Positions 7,751-11,496 of a stretch of 11,496 nucleotides of DNA are shown here, one piece after another (the first letter of the stretch is position 1; each line of letters opens with the position of its first letter). The stretch spans positions 1 to 11,496 of the forward strand of contig CAJUOD010000091.1 of the NCBI GenBank assembly GCA_910587875.1, read 5' to 3'. The notes below the pieces were generated by a model. It did no database searches, was not told the origin of the DNA, and saw only the letters and a program-made list of their open reading frames with translations. A program made the translations under genes and the position numbers. The stretch comes from an uncultured Oscillibacter sp. (GTDB lineage: Bacteria > Bacillota > Clostridia > Oscillospirales > Oscillospiraceae).

Positions 7751-7771
7751 AATTGAAAGGAGGTGAGATTT

Positions 7772-8179
7772 ATGCGAATGAGAAAAAGTTTTTGTATATT
7801 CTTGATGTGTATCGTATTCGCAGGGAGCCTTACTATGAATGCCGCCGCGATTAGTACTGGAGAATACGAATTTAATGTTTCTATGTCCAGAGCAACCGGT
7901 CGGTTCAGCGCAGATATTCCGGGAAAGTCTTTTTTCACAGCGGATACGAGCTTCCCTCTGGAGGCGGGAGAAACCGTTACCATCAATGCGTCGTATTCTC
8001 CATTATCGGCAAGTGTTGATTTTGGTCTCGTTGCTCCAAATGGATTGTTTTATTCCGTAAATACTACGAACGGAAGCATAAACAAGACAATTGGAGCGAA
8101 TGAACGTGGTTACTATACGCTAGCTATCAGGAACAATTCTGACTCTGAAATATCTGTATCTGGATTTGTAACCTATTGA
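7772..8179 (+). CDS. Small secreted protein of unknown function (135 aa)
   Basis: I do not recognise this gene. The product starts with a clear signal peptide: a basic MRMRK, a hydrophobic core FCIFLMCIVFAGSL, and likely cleavage after NAAA near residue 26. The mature part of about 110 residues has no cysteine, is rich in Ser, Thr and Asn, and alternates in a beta-strand-like way. It ends with YTLAIRNNSDSEISVSGFV. That pattern recalls small beta-sandwich modules such as PPC-type domains, but this is only an impression. The start ATG 7772 is chosen over an in-frame GTG at 7763 because the near-perfect AAAGGAGGTGA at 7756-7766 includes that GTG and sits at the right distance. It lies 21 nt after the regulator gene, so it is likely exported and co-expressed with it. 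Confidence 0.8.
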   Translation: MRMRKSFCIFLMCIVFAGSLTMNAAAISTGEYEFNVSMSRATGRFSADIPGKSFFTADTSFPLEAGETVTINASYSPLSASVDFGLVAPNGLFYSVNTTNGSINKTIGANERGYYTLAIRNNSDSEISVSGFVTY

Positions 8180-8208
8180 ATTTCCTAAAAAAGAAAGGGG
8201 TAAAAATT

Positions 8209-8838
8209 ATGAAAAAACGTTTGCTTACAGGGCTGTTAGTGGTTATGATGATGTTCTCCGCAATAGCTACACCAGCATTTGGAGCGGAACCTAAAGCTGC
8301 AGATAACATTGGACATTTGGCATCGTTGAATGACCCCGAGACTGGGTTTACAATGCAAAAGGTTGTTATTACTCCAGTTGTTAAGGCGGCGGATTCCTCG
8401 ACCAAGTTGGCTTTGAGCAAGTTTTCTACAACAACAACTCTTACAAAAAGTTTTTTCCAAATGGCAGACTGGAGTTCTTATGCCATAAGTGGATTTGAGC
8501 AGTATATTTTTGATTATGGTTACGAGATGGTTGGATGGAATGTCAGTCTTACAGGAAAATATACCGTTAGCAATGAAAATTCAGTTATATCCGCAGATAA
8601 ACTAAAGTACTTTGAGTATTTTATTGATGATGGTACTTCAAAGAAAGTAGACATCCAGTACTCAAAGAACATGGTTGCTACATATTCTTGGTTTGCTCCA
8701 CAAACGGCCAGCACAACTATGTCAAGATTTAATTGGGTAGTGACTTATGTAGATGGATCAAGTGGAAGAACGAGAGAAAAAAATGGGCGTCTGTCTGTTT
8801 CTTTATCGTATTGGCCTGAAGAACATATAACGAAATGA
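8209..8838 (+). CDS. Secreted protein of unknown function (209 aa)
   Basis: I do not recognise this gene. The product has a textbook signal peptide (MKKRLLTGLLVVMMMFSA), with cleavage likely after the AFGA near residue 26. The mature region of about 183 residues has no cysteine and no visible sorting signal or membrane anchor. It is rich in Ser, Thr, Tyr and Trp, with strand-like segments such as YGYEMVGWNVSLTGKYTV and RLSVSLSYW, which suggests a beta-rich extracellular domain. ATG 8209 is chosen over an in-frame TTG at 8176 because AAAGGGG (8194-8200) is correctly spaced and the signal peptide then starts at residue 1. It lies 29 nt after the first secreted gene and overlaps the next gene by ATGA. 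It is among the most AT-rich parts of the window. A partner or ligand of the first secreted protein or of the anchored regulator is possible. Confidence 0.8.
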   Translation: MKKRLLTGLLVVMMMFSAIATPAFGAEPKAADNIGHLASLNDPETGFTMQKVVITPVVKAADSSTKLALSKFSTTTTLTKSFFQMADWSSYAISGFEQYIFDYGYEMVGWNVSLTGKYTVSNENSVISADKLKYFEYFIDDGTSKKVDIQYSKNMVATYSWFAPQTASTTMSRFNWVVTYVDGSSGRTREKNGRLSVSLSYWPEEHITK

Positions 8839-9446
8839 TGGGAGAAATTCATAATTTAAAGATGATGGATAACATTCAAGGCGTTCGGGCACAGGGAAGC
8901 CCGACGGTTTCTAAGAATAAAAAAGCCTTTGAGAATCAGACGGAAACAAGTGCGCTTTTGCCCGCAAATGAAGATATTTTCATTCCCAATGGGAGCAGAG
9001 CGGAATATCCGAATGAAAAATTGAATAGAAAACATCTAACTCCTGAAATGGCGTCAGCCCTCGCCTCAAAGTATGATGTGTCAAACATGACCCGGAATGA
9101 GTATGGGAACTTACTCCGAGAGCTGCGGGATTCCGGAGTGATATCCTCCAAAGATTTTAGTGTAGGATATGGCGGCGCGGTTCCATACACAGCCCCCGAC
9201 GGCGTCCGTATGACTATGGGAGATAAGGATGACCTGGGCCTTGAACCGTGGCCTCTTGATGGGCAGAAAGCAGACTTTACAAAGCTCCTTCAATCTTGCG
9301 CAAAATACTGTGAGAGGTTTGTGTCAGCGCAGGAAGATCGTGATGAAGGAATGATAGGCAGCTCTTTGGGAGATTCTTACCACGAGCTTCTTAAAATTTT
9401 TGATCAGATAGGGAGAACCGCAAAACAGCAAAGCCCGGCGCTGTGA
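8835..9446 (+). CDS. Hypothetical protein without signal peptide, translationally coupled (203 aa)
   Basis: I do not recognise this gene with confidence. It begins within the stop of the upstream gene (ATGA at 8835-8838) and has no clear ribosome binding site, so coupled translation is likely; ATG 8838, 8862 or 8865 are alternative starts. There is no signal peptide or membrane segment. The first 60 or so residues look disordered and polar, with a short EDIFIP motif. A helical middle part at about 68-107 (LTPEMASALASKYDV, then NLLRELRDSGVISSKDF) resembles a repeated helix-loop-helix phrase I associate with uncharacterised clostridial proteins. The C-terminal part is also helical and has two cysteines (CAKYC). 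The overall look, a floppy N-terminus plus helices, is faintly like small adaptor or FlgM-type proteins, but no function can be assigned. Base composition rises towards the flanking value at its 3' end. Confidence 0.75.
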   Translation: MMGEIHNLKMMDNIQGVRAQGSPTVSKNKKAFENQTETSALLPANEDIFIPNGSRAEYPNEKLNRKHLTPEMASALASKYDVSNMTRNEYGNLLRELRDSGVISSKDFSVGYGGAVPYTAPDGVRMTMGDKDDLGLEPWPLDGQKADFTKLLQSCAKYCERFVSAQEDRDEGMIGSSLGDSYHELLKIFDQIGRTAKQQSPAL

Positions 9447-9460
9447 TTTCCTGGGAAATC
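9445..9460 (+). terminator. Short hairpin at the end of the cassette, weak terminator
   Basis: GATTTCC and GGAAATC form a 7-bp inverted repeat with a 2-nt centre, overlapping the stop codon of the last cassette gene. A pyrimidine-rich stretch, not a clean T run, follows up to about 9483. Termination here would be weak. Confidence 0.35.
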
Positions 9461-9473
9461 ACCCCCTTTCCTC

Positions 9474-9502
9474 TTTCCTTTTTACGGAAAGCCTGTTAGA
9501 AT
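9474..9502 (+). promoter_or_regulatory. Probable extended -10 promoter of the CapA-family gene
   Basis: TAGAAT (9497-9502), preceded by TG at 9494-9495, forms an extended -10. The hexamer 17 nt upstream (TTTCCT) is a poor -35, as extended -10 promoters allow. The leader would be about 33 nt. Confidence 0.55.
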
Positions 9503-9541
9503 AGAGACAGCAAGCTTCGTGACGGAAAAGGAGGGAAGCCT

Positions 9542-10618
9542 ATGAAGCGCCGTCTGGCCGCCCTGTTGGCGGTCCTGTTGCTGGTCTGCATCGTCCCGGT
9601 CTCCGCGGCGGAGTGGGATCCCACGGACCCCAACGACCCCCTGCTGTGGGAGCCGGACCTGCCGGAGTTCGACGGGCCCATGCCCCGGACCGGGGAGACG
9701 GAGGACGCCTTCCGCGTCGTCGTCAGCTTCACTGGGGACATGCTGCTGGCCTCCCTCCACGGAAAGCGGGCAAAGGGGAATTTCCTGGACTACGCCGCCA
9801 AGCAGGAGCCGGAATACTTCCTCCAGCACGTCCGGCCCATTTTCGAGGCCGACGATTTCACCGTGGTGAACCTGGAGAACGTACTGACGGACCGGGCTCT
9901 CACTCCCAAGGAGAAGAGCACGGACCCCGCCTACTGGTTCCGGGCCCCCACGGCCAACACGGGCATCCTCACCTCCTCCGGCGTGGAGGCCGTGTCCCTG
10001 GCCAACAACCACACGGGGGACTACGGCACGGCGGGTTACAAGGACACAGTCAAGGCCGTCCAGGCCGCCGGGCTGGAGTACGGCGGCAATGACCGAACCT
10101 TCTACCTGGAGAAAAACGGCTATCGGATCGCCGTCATCTGCCACGGCCTCTGGACCGAGGCCCAGGCCGGGACCATTGTCCAGCGCCTCAAGGCGGCGGA
10201 GCAGGAATCCGACTTTCAGGTGGTCTTCTACCACGGGGGCGCGGAGGGCGTCCACACCCCGGAGGCGTGGCGCATCCGGGCTTCCCGCCGCCTCGTCGAC
10301 AACGGCGCGGACCTGGTGCTGGGGAACCACCCCCATGTGCTCCAGCCCCGGGAGATCTACAAGGACAGGGAGATCGTCTACTCCCTGGGGAATTTCTGCT
10401 TCGGCGGCAGCCGGGGGCCGGAGAACCGGACCGTCATCTACCAGCTCACCCTCCGGGTGGAGAACGGGGAGCTGGTGGAAACGTCCTCTGAGCTCATTCC
10501 CTGCTATGTCCACACCGGGGGCAAGGTCAACAACTACTGCCCCGCCCCCATTGAGGACGAAGCCCAGCGCCAGCGGGTGCTGGACTTCATGGACGGAAAG
10601 GCCAAGCTGCCCTGCTGA
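9542..10618 (+). CDS. CapA-family secreted protein (metallophosphatase-like fold)
   Basis: This 358-aa protein belongs to the CapA/PgsA family (PGA_cap), related to calcineurin-like metallophosphatases and known from poly-gamma-glutamate capsule export. An N-terminal signal peptide (MKRRLAALLAVLLLVCIVPV) probably ends at SAA near 21-23. Cys16 lacks a proper lipobox, so it is not a likely lipoprotein. An acidic, Pro-rich linker reaches to about 56. The family motifs then follow in order: FTGDMLL at 63-69, VVNLENVLTD, SLANNHTGDYG, VVFYHGGAEG, LGNHPHVLQP and YSLGNFCFGG. The Asp, Asn and His of these would be the metal-site residues by analogy. AAGGAGGG at 9528-9535 sets the start. No capB, capC or capE lies beside it, so a role in capsule is unproven; an extracytoplasmic hydrolase or wall-associated role is equally possible. 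It is flanked by its own promoter and terminator. Confidence 0.92.
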   Translation: MKRRLAALLAVLLLVCIVPVSAAEWDPTDPNDPLLWEPDLPEFDGPMPRTGETEDAFRVVVSFTGDMLLASLHGKRAKGNFLDYAAKQEPEYFLQHVRPIFEADDFTVVNLENVLTDRALTPKEKSTDPAYWFRAPTANTGILTSSGVEAVSLANNHTGDYGTAGYKDTVKAVQAAGLEYGGNDRTFYLEKNGYRIAVICHGLWTEAQAGTIVQRLKAAEQESDFQVVFYHGGAEGVHTPEAWRIRASRRLVDNGADLVLGNHPHVLQPREIYKDREIVYSLGNFCFGGSRGPENRTVIYQLTLRVENGELVETSSELIPCYVHTGGKVNNYCPAPIEDEAQRQRVLDFMDGKAKLPC

Positions 10619-10682
10619 CCGCGTGCGGCGGAAGTCGGCGGAAAAACTTTTTCAGAATCTTTTCACATATACCGGAAATCCT

Positions 10683-10712
10683 TGCGGCGCCTGAACGTGG
10701 CGCCGCATTTTT
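10683..10712 (+). terminator. Strong intrinsic terminator of the CapA-family gene
   Basis: A perfect 9-bp stem (10683-10691 with 10699-10707) and a 7-nt loop are followed at once by TTTTT (10708-10712), 64 nt after the stop codon. Confidence 0.9.
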
Positions 10713-10787
10713 CCCTTTCAGGGGAGAGATGTCCCGGTGTTTTTACCAAAATTCTTTACTTTCCATATAAATTTCTTCCAAAAGCCC

Positions 10788-10816
10788 TCGACGGAATTTC
10801 CTTTTTCTGCTATACT
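10788..10816 (+). promoter_or_regulatory. Extended -10 promoter of the symporter gene
   Basis: TCGACG (10788-10793, 4/6 to consensus), 17 nt, and TATACT (10811-10816) preceded by TG at 10808-10809. The layout and hexamer are the same as for pgi. Transcription should start near 10823, giving a leader of about 120 nt. Confidence 0.7.
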
Positions 10817-10836
10817 GGTTTTGATATGACAGGCTC

Positions 10837-10870
10837 CCGCGGCGGAGACGGCGTTTCTCCTCCGCCGCGG
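10837..10870 (+). promoter_or_regulatory. Leader hairpin upstream of the symporter gene
   Basis: A perfect 11-bp GC-rich stem (10837-10847 with 10860-10870) closes a 12-nt loop. It lies about 15 nt into the predicted transcript. No T run follows, so it is not a classical terminator. It could stabilise the mRNA 5' end or bind a regulator. I do not recognise a known riboswitch class in the leader. Confidence 0.5.
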
Positions 10871-10945
10871 CAAACGGGAAGACTTCATTTTCAGGAGGAC
10901 TTTGACGTAAGGGCGGACAACGGAAACAGAAAGGGTAAAGGCAGC

Positions 10946-11496
10946 ATGGATCACACTCAACTCAGCGCATTGGACCTGGGCATCATTGCTCTCTATCTCA
11001 TCTCGATGGTCGTGGTGGGCGTCTATTTCGTCCGGCGCATCAAGGATACCGGGGACTACTACGTGGCGGGCCGGTCTCTGGGTCCCCTGGTGATGATGGC
11101 CACGGTCTGCGCCACCATCATCGGCGGCAGCGGCCTCATGGGCCGGGCCGGGGTGGCCTACTCCAGCGGCACCAAGGCGGTGCTCACCGCCATTCCCTAT
11201 CTTTTGGGCATGTTCATCTTCTCCGGCATCGCCGGGAAAATCTCCGACATCGGCATGAAGTACAATGTCACCTCCATCCCGGACCTCTTTGAGCGCCGCT
11301 TCGGCAAGACCGCGAAAATCATGCTGGCGGCCATGGTGGCCTTTACCATGATGGGGACCGTTGCCTCCCAGGTGACGGCCACCGCCACCATCATCAACAT
11401 GCTGGGAGGCCAAGTGGGCCTGTCCTATGAGGCGGGGGCCCTGATTGCCTGCGTCATATTTATGGTCTACACCGCTTCCAGCGGCCTCTTCGGCGT
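10946..11496 (+). CDS. Sodium:solute symporter (SSS family), 5' part, runs off window
   Basis: The frame is open from ATG 10946 to the window end, giving the first 183 residues of a multi-spanning transporter; family members usually have about 450-550. The N-terminus MDHTQLSALDLGIIALYLIS leads into the first membrane helix. Then come the family phrase DYYVAGRSLGPLVMMATVCA, a Gly-rich stretch GGSGLMGRAG, and PDLFERRFGK after the third helix. These are typical of SSS (PutP/PanF-like) proteins that couple sodium entry to solute uptake. The substrate cannot be inferred from this part. AAAGG at 10937-10941 is 4 nt from the start, with a second AAAGGG at 10930-10935. A preceding promoter and structured leader suggest it starts its own operon. 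Confidence 0.88.
   Translation, partial: MDHTQLSALDLGIIALYLISMVVVGVYFVRRIKDTGDYYVAGRSLGPLVMMATVCATIIGGSGLMGRAGVAYSSGTKAVLTAIPYLLGMFIFSGIAGKISDIGMKYNVTSIPDLFERRFGKTAKIMLAAMVAFTMMGTVASQVTATATIINMLGGQVGLSYEAGALIACVIFMVYTASSGLFG

Larger units (their letters stand above)
7301..9446 (+). other. AT-rich four-gene cassette, probable operon and possible acquired island
   Basis: The four genes run in one direction with gaps of 21 and 29 nt and then an ATGA overlap, so they look like one transcription unit. Base composition falls sharply: hand counts of single 60-base blocks give 73% GC at 5041-5100, 62% at 7381-7440, 38% at 7561-7620, 27% at 8161-8220 and 30% at 8581-8640. High GC returns from about 9540. 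I found no integrase, transposase, tRNA or flanking direct repeat, so the mode of transfer is unknown. Confidence 0.65.
10619..10945 (+). other. 327-bp intergenic region between capA-like and symporter genes
   Basis: No coding region is convincing here. From left to right it holds the capA-like terminator, an AT-rich stretch with a possible weak promoter (TTTACC 10742-10747, 18 nt, TATAAA 10766-10771), the better promoter at 10788-10816, a long leader hairpin, and a perfect AGGAGG at 10893-10898 that has no proper start codon of a real gene after it. Confidence 0.7.

Noticed and set aside
8176..8208. TTG start for the second secreted protein, overlapping the first
   Set aside because: ATG 8209 has a well-placed AAAGGGG and puts the signal peptide at the N-terminus; the extension would bury it.
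7190..9541. Mobile-element hallmarks (integrase, transposase, att-like repeats) around the AT-rich cassette
   Set aside because: None could be found by eye on either strand, so only the base composition suggests transfer.
9542..9613. Possible lipoprotein signal in the CapA-family protein (Cys16)
   Set aside because: The residue before Cys is Val, with LLV ahead of it, which does not fit a lipobox; a signal peptidase I site near SAA is more likely.
1..11496. CRISPR arrays, tRNA or rRNA genes
   Set aside because: No regularly spaced repeats and no recognisable tRNA or rRNA segments were seen.

Overview
The window is GC-rich (about 65-70% in most coding stretches), and its genes have strong AGGAGG-type ribosome binding sites. 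It encodes a fused mannitol PTS permease, a CapA-family secreted protein and small XRE-plus-membrane regulators. Together these suggest a high-GC member of the Clostridia, perhaps an Oscillospiraceae-like gut anaerobe. That placement is inferred from style and gene content, not from a marker gene.

Positions 1-7189 are a carbon-metabolism block centred on fructose-6-phosphate. On the plus strand, the 3' part of mtlA (mannitol-specific EIICBA) is followed after 5 nt by a SorE-like zinc-dependent polyol/ketose-phosphate dehydrogenase. This pair converges on glmS (minus strand, glucosamine-6-phosphate synthase) at a shared hairpin terminator. glmS and pgi (plus strand, glucose-6-phosphate isomerase) diverge from a 202-bp region that carries a good promoter for each. 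mtlD (mannitol-1-phosphate 5-dehydrogenase) follows pgi and ends at a very strong terminator. Mannitol would enter as mannitol-1-phosphate through MtlA and be oxidised to fructose-6-phosphate by MtlD. Pgi would then interconvert that product with glucose-6-phosphate, or GlmS would draw it into amino-sugar and cell-wall synthesis.

Positions 7190-9446 form an AT-richer cassette unlike its surroundings. It holds four tightly spaced plus-strand genes: a membrane-anchored XRE-type regulator, two small proteins with signal peptides (135 and 209 aa), and a 203-aa protein without a signal peptide whose ATG overlaps the preceding stop. I do not recognise the last three. This is the best candidate in the window for an undescribed system, and it was probably acquired horizontally or diverged fast.

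Positions 9447-11496 return to high GC. A stand-alone secreted CapA-family metallophosphatase-like protein has its own promoter and terminator. After it comes a 327-bp intergenic region with a promoter, a long leader hairpin and an orphan ribosome binding site. The window ends in the first 183 codons of a sodium:solute symporter. I saw no rRNA, tRNA, CRISPR array, insertion sequence or origin.
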